Of a stretch of 64,000 nt of DNA, positions 23,388 through 35,231 are shown one piece after another. How positions within the stretch are numbered: position 1 is the stretch's first letter; each line of letters opens with the position of its first letter. Both the position numbers and the translations under genes were made by a program. This DNA comes from Lunularia cruciata (taxonomy: Eukaryota; Streptophyta; Marchantiopsida; Lunulariales; Lunulariaceae), in NCBI GenBank assembly GCA_948567375.1, contig OX419762.1, positions 57,802,841-57,866,840 of the forward strand, given 5' to 3'. The notes under the pieces were generated by a model. That model searched no databases. It had not been told where the DNA came from and saw nothing but the letters and a program-made list of their open reading frames with translations.

Positions 23388-23595
23388 ATTTCAATATTTG
23401 TCATATTATATTGATGGTGAACTTATGCTAAAACAAGAAGATATATCTCATTTAGGTTTGTGCATTTCAAACTCAATTATAATCCATGTGCAATATCTAT
23501 CATATTATATTGAATGTGGACTTATGTTAAAATCAAAAGATCTATTTCATTTAATTTGGTGTTCTTTAAAGTCCAATATAATACATGGGTACAAA
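23388..23595. repeat. Diverged ~105-bp tandem duplication
   Basis: Two units share 'caatat.t.tcatattatattga', 'ggacttatg.taaaa' and 'aatataat.catg'. Both are open in one plus-strand frame for 74 codons, but this looks accidental because no further coding signal surrounds them. Confidence 0.55.
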
Positions 23596-25841
23596 CCTTG
23601 ATAGATGTGTGAAGCTGTTGTATTATAGTAACACTATTTTCTCTTAGTCCTTGCAATCATAAAATGTCACTGGAATCTATGGGGTCAAATCTTGGTCAAT
23701 GGTAATGACTTAGTATCTACCATAAGGTGGTAAAACAATAAGAACAGGCCTTGATGCAGATAAGAGTTAGAAATGAATAGAAGATGAAAGAAAGTGTCAT
23801 CAAGGTCAATTCTCTATTATTCGTAATTTATCCTCTTAGATAGTATTATTTCTAGAAGATTGTAGTGTCACCTTTTGTGGCACACTACAAAAAGAAGAAA
23901 CAAAAAATCACTTTCACCATGTATACTTTCCAAATTTTCCAAACTATTCTTGAAAGTGATGGTTCATTCGTTACCAAGGTCACTTCACTTCAACTATCAC
24001 TTCTTGTTGAAAGTGCAACTGAGCCAATGGCGGTTATCAAGTGATCTTTATTAATACCTCAACCTTTGTTAGCGTCAAGATTATCATGATTTCTCCAAAT
24101 TTTGTTAGCACCAAGAATGCCATGCACAAGCCAAGATTGTCCTTACTTCATAGGTAGTTTCACCACAAATGGCATATCACTTTGATGACTATATCCATAG
24201 AGAATGCATAGTACCCTTCCTTAGAAGGTGCCATTCTGAAGGAGTCTTGGATTGATCATATTGCATAGCTTTTTTGTTACTATGGTAATTCACAATGCTC
24301 CCGATATTTATTAGTCACTCACCACATCACCTTATTATTGATAATATTGGAGATCCAACACTCCAAACAAGTGTAAATCTTCATTCAAGCACTTGTGTTC
24401 CTACTTCAGGGTTCCTCACCACTACTTAACCAAGTAATAATCCAACACGTAGAATGCAAACAACATATAGAGAAGATAATAGATGTCTTTGAGTAAAAGG
24501 TGTTGTTTTTCAAAAGTTGAGTAAAAAAATGACTTTTTTTACATTGGGCCAAAGTGCTTTATACTATTACTACTCTCACCAAGGAAATCTAATGGCTAAA
24601 ATTTATTGGAGATCTACTAATTATATATACATCACTCATTGCTAATCCTATTTGATTATCTTGACTTATCTTATCCTGATCTAACTTAATTAAGATTTAC
24701 CTAAGTGGCAATGCTAGCTCAGCTCCTCAAAAAAAAATTTTACTTTTAATTTTCCATTGTCTGATTATCACAAAGGCCTTTGGTTACAAAACTGACCGTT
24801 GATAAAAAAAAGTGTCATGAATCAGTAATTTCAATCACAAAGATATTTTTCTCAAAAGATTTCATCTTTGTACTACTAGGCCGCTGATCATTCTACACTT
24901 AGTCTATTTATAATTTTTCAAAATCACAAATTTATTCTGTTTTATAACTCTTTACACTATTATTATGAAGAATTACCTTTGCCTTTACACATCTAATAAG
25001 TAATTAGACCTTCCTCTTGTACTTTGCAAAACTTGGAGAAACACTAGACCAATGCATAGGACATAAAGGATATTCATGTTAGAAAAGGTGAAATCCTTCT
25101 TAGATATAGAAAGGAAATATTATCTACAAATGTTCATCCAATTAACAATTGGAGCTTGAAGTACTAGAGAATTAATACCTAACTTGGTAGAAGTTGTGCT
25201 CCTCATCTTCTTACTACTATATTAATTATTGTTTGAAAGAAGCTAATGTAACTACAACCATTCATAGAAGAGTTGAAGTAACTAAAGGTTGAAAAGCTCA
25301 TACTATAATGGTATGTAAGAAGGATATGGTTATAAATTCAATTGAATTTAGACCAAAATTACTAAAAGATGACTCATCTCTCTCCAAAGAAATATATATA
25401 TTTGTCTAGATCAATAGTTAAGTATTAGAAAACCACATGTTATTAATGAAAGATATGAGAAGTGGATTTTTATAGTGAAGGCTATAAATCTTACTCTTAT
25501 GACATGGTCAAGTTATCTATTCAATGCATAAAATTGATATGAAATATATTAAAATATGCATTCAAAATATATCCTAAAAATCTGTGGTGCCCATAATTTC
25601 TGCAAAGGATTATTCTTGCTTATACAATAACAAACCAAAATTTAGTCATTACAAGAAATATAATCTTGGTAAATCAATTGGATGTTTGTAATATTGATTT
25701 ATTAGATGAGAGTGGTTCTAAAGACAAAAGTGCAATTTTAACTAAATATTCCTAAAAAAAATCACCAATTCAAAAGAGAAATGTGATCATCAATAGTAAG
25801 CATAAGCTCCTTGTATCTCTACGTGGAGTAGGGATGAAAAA

Positions 25842-25908
25842 TTTTCCATGATAACTTGGAGTAGAAGTGTTATGTTTTTCCATGATAACTTGGAGTAGAA
25901 GTGTTATG
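25842..25908. repeat. 34-bp exact tandem duplication
   Basis: The unit beginning 'ttttccatgataacttggag' occurs twice in succession with a period of 34 bp and no differences visible in the core. Confidence 0.75.
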
Positions 25909-28500
25909 TTATCACTTAAAATTCATGAACATGAATCTATAGCCCTTGAGAGTTCTTATCAGTAATTAGCTTTATATTGTTATCCTCCTTGAGCAAAGAG
26001 TAGTTTGAAGACCATAACACATGAAATCCACCTAATCAATTGCCAATATAACCTAATAAATACAAAATTTGGGAAAAAAGCATTTGGTAGGAAAGGAAAT
26101 ATACGCAAGTCATCTTATTATAATCTTTTGGTTGAATATACACATTTTATGACTATTAACTGTTGAAAAGAAATTAAGCACAAATTCTAGTATCTTCTTA
26201 ACATTATTGTCCTTGTGGTGGATTAAGCCCTTTTATTATTTCTTTCTTATTAAAAATAATATCTGCAAGACCTCTAAAACATTCAATATCAAAATACTCG
26301 TTGGTTTTAGTCAATCCCATACTTGATTAAATATTGATGAGAGTTTGACATGTCTTGCCATGGTCTGGTTAATAATGGTGACAATAAATAGGTATCCAAC
26401 TTCAAGTGGGTAGTTTGATTCCATATGCTCAATATCAATATGCCATCAAAGATCTATATAAAGTATCCTCTCTTGAAAAGTATATAAAATAAAATAAAAT
26501 TAGCAATATATATATTGCGGATCTTGATTTCCTGTGTGGCCTATTTCTTATTCCTTGTGGACTTTGTCAAGGAAGTATTTGAGGTTGACACTTATTTGTA
26601 TCAACTCATTCCTGTGATATTATTGAGAACATATATAATTCCTCAATGATCATTCTATTTCGTTATAATAGAGAATGAATTTAACTTGTATTTTATCTTT
26701 ACTTAGTGATGTTTTGAACATCTTTAGAGATGTATAACCTTTGATGTCTCTTGTTTGTATCTAAAGCCTTTATGTCTCTGAACGAAAATATTAAATTATA
26801 AAAAAATATAGCTTGAAGAATAAATATGATTGTCAAGTGATGCAAATTTTGATGCAAAATTTTCTTCATTTATATTTTGAGATAAAAATATTTTGAGAGA
26901 ATTTTCATAACTAGTAGTGTTTTTTTTCTTTCGATTGAAGTGGAATTTGTGCTTATTTGAATTTTATCTTATTTACAATGTATTAAAGTTTTAAATAGTG
27001 CTTTCCTCTAATCTTGTGAATTTACATCTTGCAACTTGCAAAAGCATTTTATTATCATATAATTTTTCGAGAAGTCAGCCATTGATTATGTTGTAGGTCT
27101 AAACCCCTTCTTTGTTGAAACGACTCATCTCCTTACCCCATACCCACGCCATCGGCTGTCGACGAGCAAGCCAATTTCCACTGGCGTTCATTAACTGGAT
27201 CGCGTCATTAGAATGTAGAGGGGTGGGTGGTTTTAACAAAAAGAGGGGTCGATGTAACAATCTCTTTAATTTAGTGAAAAAGGCATTTTGAATTAACCTT
27301 TGCTACAAAATGATGTTATTTTTATAGTATCTTGATATATTAATACGCATAATGATTTCTATTACACTCAATTCTTCGTAGATTTCTCAATTGGTTTTGT
27401 CAGACAAGATCTGAATGAAAGATATGAAATTGAACTGAAAAATATCTATAATATGATTAACTTTTATTTCAATATAATAACTCTTATCTCTGCTAAACTC
27501 TAAAAACCCAAACCCTAAATTACATTCAAGTTTAGTTATAGTCCAGTTGCAGGAACATATATCTTACCCTAAACCTAGGAGTATTTCCTTGCACATTCAT
27601 TGTCGTAAGAGAGTGTCAACTCATCAGCATCAACTAGTGAGGTTTAATCAACTCCAACCCTTAATATAATTTAATACTATTCAAATGTCTCTTGAAAGTT
27701 TCTTACGATGGTCTTCTCTGATTCGAAAATATCAAATTAAAAAGTTAAAACAAAATTTAGTCAATAGTGAAAAATCATTTGATTGCTTCAAAATTTTCTC
27801 TTCAGGGAAATCCTATCAAACTAAGGTTTGAATAGAAAAACCATCCATTTTCCCCTGTGCATGGTCTTATCCAATATAAAACCAGATTATAAAATCAAAA
27901 TCGTTTAAAACATATGCCTCTATAGTAAGTTAAATTTTTTTTCTGTTTGAATTTAAGAAATCCAATTAGTACGGTTGATTTGAGTTTGTAAATCTCAATA
28001 AGATATAAACAATGCATGAAGGACAAGGGACCTAGAATTCTTCCTAGTGTGGTGATTAGACTCAAAGATAAATGAAAATATGATACTAGATTACTCCATT
28101 GCGTATACACATTGAGAACCGGGACCATATTAGTATATACAAAAATGAGGGGTTTTTTAATTGTCCTGAAAGACCGGAATGAAGTCATTCCCTTGAAAAG
28201 TAGTGGATATTCCCGAGAGACCACACCATAAAGCAAAGCCCTGGAAATGAAAAAGAATCATAAAATGGATCAATCATCACCACAAAAACGTGACAATTCA
28301 CCGGAATGACAGAGTAACGTAAAATTGGACGGGTCACCTTGTCACAGATTCCGTAATAGTTAACGGAATAACGCATAAAACAATCTACGGAATTTGGGCA
28401 CTTATGGAATTGCGAGTGATTCCGAAAGTCTCCTATTGAAACCCTTAAAGGATTCCGTGCCCAAAGGTCATGCTCGTTTGAAAGTATCTAACCGAATGGA

Positions 28501-30337
28501 TAGTTGTGAATTCTAACTATAAAGCAATGAAAGCACACTCTTCCAACACACAAGCCAGTGGACGAGCAAGCGTCCTAGGCAGCCATGGGAAGAGCTGCTC
28601 CTCAAATTTCTCAACGTAGGCGCTCTTCCTCAAATTGCACAGAGCGAGGATCCAAATGTATTACTTCAACGTGACCAACTGGAAAGAGGGCACGACTCGC
28701 GAGTCCAAGTTCGCTCCAAGCATGCACAGGAAGTTCTCTCCTGTTGTGTGGACGAGGTTTTGAATCCATCCTTGTGCATGATCGTATGAGGATTCATCCT
28801 TGGCGGTCTGCAGGACATTGCTGTGAAGGAGGTTCAGAGGTTGGTTGGCAGAGAAGGCAACGGCGAAGGCACTGAAGAATGGGGACAACCAAAAAAGTTT
28901 GATCACCAGCGAAGTCTATGTTTATCACCAGCAGTAGTATGAGGATGCCTAGAACTGGTTATACAGACCATAATCAGGTCAGATTAGTTCCAGGCATGTT
29001 CATCCCATTGCTGTGGCAAACATCCTTGGTTTGTTTTAAAATGTCAACAAGGTCTACTGGCAATGTTTTGGGAGTGCTACCATTCTCCGCTCTCCTAAAG
29101 ATCTTGCTGAAAACAACAAACATGCAGGCGTATTAGCAGTCGTCAGTGAGATCACGTGTTCCACGTTTAGAGCCCCCATTGAGCAGCACACTTGGATAAC
29201 TTGGTGTGAGCCGCTGCATTGATCATCGGATCAGACTCGATGCCTCATGCTGAGCGATCCCAGCCCGAAATTCACGGGTAAGGAGAGACCACTGTGTTGA
29301 ACTGTGAAGATTATCTCTCAGGGACATTGACAAAGACTGGTTTCATACTTCATTTGATGAAAGATATTCCTAGGCGATTATAGTTGCCGGATCCCCTAGC
29401 TGGAATGGCATCTTCTGGTGCGTACGCACAGGAGGTCGAGCAACTGACGACGTGGTTGAAGATTTGAGCCTCACGTCCGAGGAGCTCAAGGCCTCGAGGG
29501 AGGTGCCTCACGACAAGAGAAGTATCTGCAACCAGTGTCCTCGTTGTGTTTGACAAGATGCTTGATTGATCAGCTGCCATGGACGCCACCAACACCGGAG
29601 AGATCTGGGGATGCTCTCTCCAGAGATGCGAATGGAGACTCTCAGTAGAGTTCGGATCGAAGTTTCGCTATTGAAAGCATATCCTGTCCAAACTGCCCGA
29701 AAGATTCGACCTCACAAGATTCTCAAGTAGCTCTGGAGCCATTTGCCAGAGCTACTTGTCACTGAACTGATTTGATCGCTAGCAACCCTGCATAATAGGG
29801 CTTCAATGGTTACCAATGCAAAATGCAGGATATTTTTTGTTTGGCAGATGGCCAGGTGCTGAAATTGCTGCAACGTTGATGGTAAGTCTGACGCTCACAG
29901 GACGTAAACAAGACAGCCATTGAAGCTTGACTTTTATGTAACTAACAGCACTGGGTTACTTCTAACATTTTGCAAGCCTTCTGATTGCTTCATCACGTTG
30001 TAGTGGCAATACTCGTAAATATAGACAGATGATTGAGAACGTTGAACGACATTTCGGGCATAAGGGTGGTGTTTCTCGGCTACCCATTGGACCTTTAGTA
30101 CCATAAGACTAATCAAGATTCTGCATGAAGTGTTCAAAAAATCCGGGTCCACTCGCTTACAAGTAGAGTCTGGGCAACCTTAAGCTCCATAATTGACCGT
30201 CTTCAACGATTGGGCCAAGTTCACGGCCTGCGTTTGCTTCTCACTTATTACCCTTTTCCTATGTCCAGTTTTAACAAAATCATGAACTTGTACTGTGTTT
30301 CTATTCCATGACAGTACTACAGACTTTCCACTTTCAG
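28501..30337. other. Intergenic DNA, possibly containing a decayed gene
   Basis: Composition is less AT-rich than to the left. A plus-strand frame around 28560-28790 stays open for over 70 codons without a suitable ATG and includes 'FLNVGALPQIAQ...SEDPNVLLQ', faintly reminiscent of armadillo repeats. I cannot confirm a gene. A TATA-like 'ctataaag' lies near 28520. Confidence 0.3.
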
Positions 30338-30459
30338 GATCGGGGGGTCAAACAACTGAACCTAATGAAGGTGGTGTGGTGCTACTTCTGGGTGGCATAG
30401 ACTCCGTAGTCGATGCATATGGAAAGCTCAAGAAAGGCGTTGGATGCACTGCAATCTAA
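30338..30459 (+). pseudogene. Possible last-exon remnant of a PP-loop ATPase
   Basis: After an acceptor-like 'ccactttcag' the plus-strand frame reads 40 residues to a TAA stop and includes 'VVLLLGGIDSVVDAYGKLKK'. This resembles the PP-loop nucleotide-binding motif of ThiI-like or other adenine-nucleotide alpha-hydrolase proteins, usually LLLSGGIDSPVA. The serine before GG is missing and no matching upstream exons were found, so it is at best a broken fragment. A chance resemblance cannot be excluded. Confidence 0.3.
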
Positions 30460-33400
30460 AGTTTAAGCCAAAAGGATATCATTGTACTTCTAGATAATCC
30501 TATTTCGAGTTTAAATTACTTTCTCACAGTTTCCCAAACGCACACTTCAAATGAAGACAAATACAAGGAGCTGATATACTGATCAGATATAAGCTTACGG
30601 TACCAGCTAGGTACTCCGCTCGGGATCTGCTGCAGAATTTTACCACGATAACGAGAAGACACGCATAGATCAATTAGTCATGAGCCCAAGCTCCCTTTCC
30701 TTCTCAGCGTATTCTACACTCCACTACATATAGTAAGAGATAATCTCGATGCTGAGGTCCATAACAGGTGACACTGTAACGAGTAGTAACAACGCGTGCT
30801 AGCATTTTAAGATCAGATTGATAGCGATTGATAGATAAGATCATTTAAAACGTAATTTATGTCTTCCTTCTGGTTAACATGTAATTTAGAGCCGGGGATT
30901 CGACTCAGATCAGCCGATTACCTTCCATCGACTAGTAGTGCAAGTAACATACACTACACAGTAAAGAATGCTACCTGCTACGACATCTTTTCATCCAAGA
31001 TCCTAATTTCACGGAGTAGCGAACAGAATCATCAGACAAACAAGAGTCAGATCATGATATAAGGCAAGACTGGCAGCTCGAAAATGTATAATGAATGCTT
31101 GAAAAGCTGTAAGCAAGCAGTAGCTACAGTAAACACATTGTTCACATGACTCACTTTGCATCATTATGAGCTGATTTTAAAAAGTGAAACAAGTGTTACA
31201 AATAAGTAAGTCCAGAGGTTGCTCTGATTAATCAGGCTTCCGGATTTCTGGCCATCTGAGGAAAGCAACACTAACCGAAATGCCAGAGATATCCATATCT
31301 CTCGAGGGTGCTGCTCAGAGAGAATATTACGTACAGGACAGCAAGACGGTACTTAAACTATATTATACGGGATAAGGAACATGGATGGTCCTACAGAACT
31401 CTGAGCAAAACATACTGTCCTTCAAAAAGCGGTGCCTCAGGATATGCGACAGAAGCGCTTAAAAATCAGCTGTCAAAACAAAAGGCTGTCTTCTCCCTTT
31501 CCGTCTTCATGAATTCCTGGAAATTCTTATCCATCCACGATAGATCTATATCTTATCTGGCTTAGATAAGAACGAACAAGAATAACATATCCAGTGCACG
31601 ACGTTTAAAAGATTCAGAATCACTCGATCGATTCTCGTACATTCCATTTGTCTGATTGTAAACGAGGGCAGGATTAGCTACCTTTGTCTATGCTGATACC
31701 CTCATCAAGGTTTGCCTTGCGGTATATGCACAGCTGCAGGGTGGCAGGACCATGAAAGCGTAACCATACCTGTCCTAATCACGGATGCTCATTCAATCAT
31801 CTGCAAAGCCGTCCACTGACTATCGATATATGTATTCAAATGCTTCCTTTGCTCATTAGATCGCTCGCACATTTTCTTCGGGATTGAGGATACCTCTTTT
31901 TATGGAATCAGAGACATTGTTGCCACGACTATATATTTACTTGATTGGCTAGGGGTAGCGGCAGCATTTGCACGGCTGGAACTCGCATGCTACACAAAGT
32001 GGGCGGGATCTACAGATAACTTTGTGCAACATGCAAGTACCAGCTCTGCAAATGTGCCTTCGAATGCCCTCTGGCCCTCTTTTCACCTGCAGAATTCGAT
32101 AAGTTTTGAGTCTGAACAGATACTCTCCAAGAACAGGCGGGTAACCTAAGAGATAACTATTTTGAAGCTGGTGCTTACATTGTGTCATACTGCAACAACC
32201 AGAAAATGTAACCAATACACTCATTGAAGGAGTTAGGATAGTGCAAAGGGGCAAAGTTCCAAATCAATCGCATTTGCAACGAGACAGGCTACTCATAGCG
32301 TCTCGAGCTCGAGTATTACAAAGAACGTTCAACTTGGTATTCATACTGAGGCTGATTTCGCGTTACGTCAATGGTGATGATCCATGTAAGGTTTTCAGTT
32401 ACAAGTAACCGAAAACCTTAACATGTATCTCAACTTATGGAGTATCCTTTGATGAGAATCTTTTGACCGATCTCAGTAGCTCCTCTCATGATTTATGGAT
32501 GCGTCCACCTAAACTGTCAGATATCTATAGCAAAAAGCGGTATTGCTTTCTCCTGTATTGCCATTGATGTTCTGTCATCAGTCAATCCGTATTGATCATG
32601 AGTGATTCCGGAAACAAAAGCCATAAGCAGCAACTGATGGGTAGCAGTTCGTAGAACAGCAGTCAGTGGGAGCAAGATCAAACTAGTCAAAAGTCCAACT
32701 CAACAAAGTTTTCCTTTTCTTGCCAGATCCCAGTTGGGGGATTTGTAGACACCGCAAGGCATCGGGGAGTCCTACTTGTATGAGTTCAGGGATCGGCGCA
32801 AGGAGGATTTGCTGAAGAGATTCAAACGCTAGCTTTCAGACGTTTATAATCTCCTGTATTCGTCCTTCTCGCAACAAGCATGGAAACTTACAAACAGCAA
32901 ATTCGGTGTAATACGGGAGGGAGAGGAAATACTCCAAATGCAGTATTTCTTCTCTCCCCTATATAGAGAATAGGTCAAGAAGATAAAAACTCACGAAAAC
33001 CATCTTAGTCAAAGATGCGTAGGAATCGCACATGGAGCTGTACCCGGTTGGCTCTTTCGCTTTCGGAATCCAACTTTCGAGTTCTTGTGTCATCATGACC
33101 TTGATGACACAGGAACAAGGGGGCAAGGGGGCTAAGTTTCTTATGGGCTCTTTTCATGATGTAGTCATCCAGAACTTCAGTAACTCACTCTTTCCCAGTA
33201 GAGGCCCACTCACATCTTACACCACCAGAGCTCCAGCAATGAGCTTCAGTAAAGTTTGCCCCTGTATCTATTTTGCTTTGAGAGTGAACTCGAAGCTAAT
33301 AGCAGCAAAGATTTAGGAATTTGATGAAAAATTTCTGTTTGGGAACTCACTACTCCTGTTAAACCAGGCACCAGCTCGAATAAGGAACATTGTGAAGTTA

Positions 33401-33516
33401 GACAACATCTGATCCCATCGTTGTCCAAATTGGCCCGCAAGAGCTGCAATTGACAGTGGATCCGGGCCGGCACTGTGAAGCAGATCCATAATAACATGAT
33501 ACTAGAAAGAATAACT
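30460..33516. other. Intergenic DNA without recognised genes
   Basis: Short frames on both strands show no recognised domains. Between 32380 and 32420 'aaggttttcagttac' and 'gtaaccgaaaacctt' form an inverted repeat. Nothing else stands out. Confidence 0.4.
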
Positions 33517-33681
33517 ATGGAGGAAGAAGACTTCCAAGTGGAGGTAATAAGCAGGGAAGAACCATATCTACTTTGGAACCCAGTTCAGTGTGAGATTAAT
33601 GTGGTCGTATTTGCATTCACGGCCTGCCAAATCGAGTGCGTTTGTTCACCAGAAGGTCCACTTGTCGAAGACGACTCTTGA
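33517..33681 (+). pseudogene. Possible BAHD acyltransferase-like remnant
   Basis: A 54-codon frame starting ATG reads 'FQVEVISREE' followed by 'LLWN' and then 'CQIECVCSPEGPL'. BAHD acyltransferases of the HCT type begin with a V.V.SR motif, have an LW(N/L)SN segment, and later a '(G)RIE.DCN.EG.LF' segment, in that order but much further apart. No HxxxD or DFGWG motif is present nearby. If real, it is an internally deleted remnant; the resemblance is weak. Confidence 0.25.
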
Positions 33682-34556
33682 TATAAGATCATGGAATGTG
33701 GACATGATCTCCCACTCTATTAGAACCGCATTCATCATATCAATCTCTTTTTCCACATTAATCCTGAGATAGGTGTCATGGTAACTCTTACCAATCTTCA
33801 GAGGGCCGAAGAATGCTCTCTTTGATCTTACTCAACAGATATGGTACTCAATTACAGGAAGTTAATTCCTGTGGCGCAAATGATAAGGATACCGACAAAA
33901 TTTCCTCAAAGTACTCTATGGCTGAACCCTGTCACTCGCTATGTGGTATGACAACTCTCACTCATGAAATTATATCGCTTCGCGCTGAAATTCAATTGCT
34001 AGAGAGCTGAAGTAGTATTCTCAAATTTGATTTACAGCATATGAACTAAAGTGGAGTAACCATGGAGAAGCTGATTCAAACCTCGGGTTTCAGATTTTCA
34101 AGGCCTTGTGAACGCAAGAAATCAGGTAAATTAGCTAATGAGTGAGCTAGATGGGTACTCAGAGATGTCCAGGGAACCTACTCTTGCCTATCGAGCGGTT
34201 CACCCATGTAATTTTCTGTACATTTACAATACTCTGTAGGCCACGAATTCGTGTGCAATTCGAACTGTGCCAGTAACAGAGTCTTCGATTTCCCTTTCCG
34301 GGTTCCATTTTCAGAGTACTCCAGGGTGCTTATTCCTGGGACAACTGCAGTCACCCAGCGCTCTCACTCTTCGAGATAAAAAAAACTCTGTTTCAGCTTC
34401 CTTTCAGAAACAACAGAGGCCCTCTGTTGTTTCAGGAAGGAAACAGCTTCCAACCTGATCCATCTAGACCAAAATGTGCTTCAACCTTAGCCTCGATCAA
34501 AGCGCTGGAGCTGAATGTAGGTTTACTCATCCAGAGACAACACCCATTTTAGTCCC
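33682..34556. other. Intergenic region, including the 3' flank of the methyltransferase gene
   Basis: No gene is supported. A plus-strand open frame ending at 34010 has a leucine-rich tail but no recognisable family. Confidence 0.4.
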
Positions 34557-35231
34557 TCATTTTTTCCTCAAGATGTAGATATCTGTCTCAGCATTCTCAT
34601 CCTCAGGATCAAACTCACTCCGATCAACTTTCTGGATATGAAAATAATCCGGAAGCAGACGCCAAAACAGGGTATCAGCATCCACATCCCTCAGCTGGTA
34701 AGCGAGAAGTATACAAGTCTCGGCATTGGAGAGATCGCCCAGGGCATTTATTAATGGCATAACAATAGAATCCACGTAAACCACATCAGCTGCAATCACC
34801 ACATCAAACGGAGGCTTCACTGCTGCAGTCTGCTTGGCATTTCCCCACAAAAGCTGCGCAGTCTTCACCTTGCCGGCACTACAACCCCCATTCCCAGCCC
34901 TCGCCAGACTCGTAGCTGCAACATTCCTCTTCACGTTCCGCTTCAGGGCTCCCATCACAGCTTGAATATCCGTAAGAACTACATTCAGACCCAAAAGTGC
35001 TGCACCCAATCCTGCTGCACCGCATCCGGCTCCCACCTCCACTCCTCTCTTCCCTTGCAATTCGGGAGCGGATCCGCTCTTCTCTCTCATGCATCGGTCC
35101 AGCCACCGGACTAGAGCCAGGGAGCCTCTCCACACCGAGGTACCCACCTCGAAAGAACTGTTATCTTGCTCGATCCGGAGCTTCTCTCCATTGGCGACCA
35201 ATTCCACCACCGGCCATTCGCTATAGCCCAT
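34557..35231 (-). CDS. METTL21-type protein-lysine methyltransferase (class I, SAM-dependent)
   Basis: Intronless 224-aa protein starting at the ATG at 35231. Family members methylate lysines on proteins such as chaperones and translation factors; the substrate here cannot be read from the sequence. Visible features: the N-terminal 'FEVGTSVWRGSLALVRWL' (residues 27-44), equivalent to the family's 'G..VW.....L..YL'; motif I 'GVEVGAGCGAAGLGAALLG' (63-81), the SAM-binding glycine loop; 'VVLTD' (84-88), whose Asp contacts SAM; and 'FDVVIAADVVY' (142-152), the post-motif DxxY characteristic of the family. The length matches the family's usual 200-250 aa. No targeting signal is seen, so cytosol or nucleus is likely. 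The neighbouring kinase gene lies 6 kb upstream on the same strand with its own promoter region. Family assignment is strong. Confidence 0.85.
   Translation of the reverse strand: MGYSEWPVVELVANGEKLRIEQDNSSFEVGTSVWRGSLALVRWLDRCMREKSGSAPELQGKRGVEVGAGCGAAGLGAALLGLNVVLTDIQAVMGALKRNVKRNVAATSLARAGNGGCSAGKVKTAQLLWGNAKQTAAVKPPFDVVIAADVVYVDSIVMPLINALGDLSNAETCILLAYQLRDVDADTLFWRLLPDYFHIQKVDRSEFDPEDENAETDIYILRKK

Larger units (their letters stand above)
20965..28500. other. 7.5 kb of AT-rich DNA without a recognisable gene
   Basis: Many short frames, none with a recognised domain. It probably consists of decayed repeats. Local tandem duplications are given separately. Around 27060-27250 there is a small island of higher GC. 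A telomere-box-like AAACCCTAA occurs near 27510. Confidence 0.5.

Noticed and set aside
33813-34010. Plus-strand frame with a leucine-rich tail resembling the end of a LOB domain
   Set aside because: The resemblance is limited to a few residues; the cysteine block of LOB proteins is missing.
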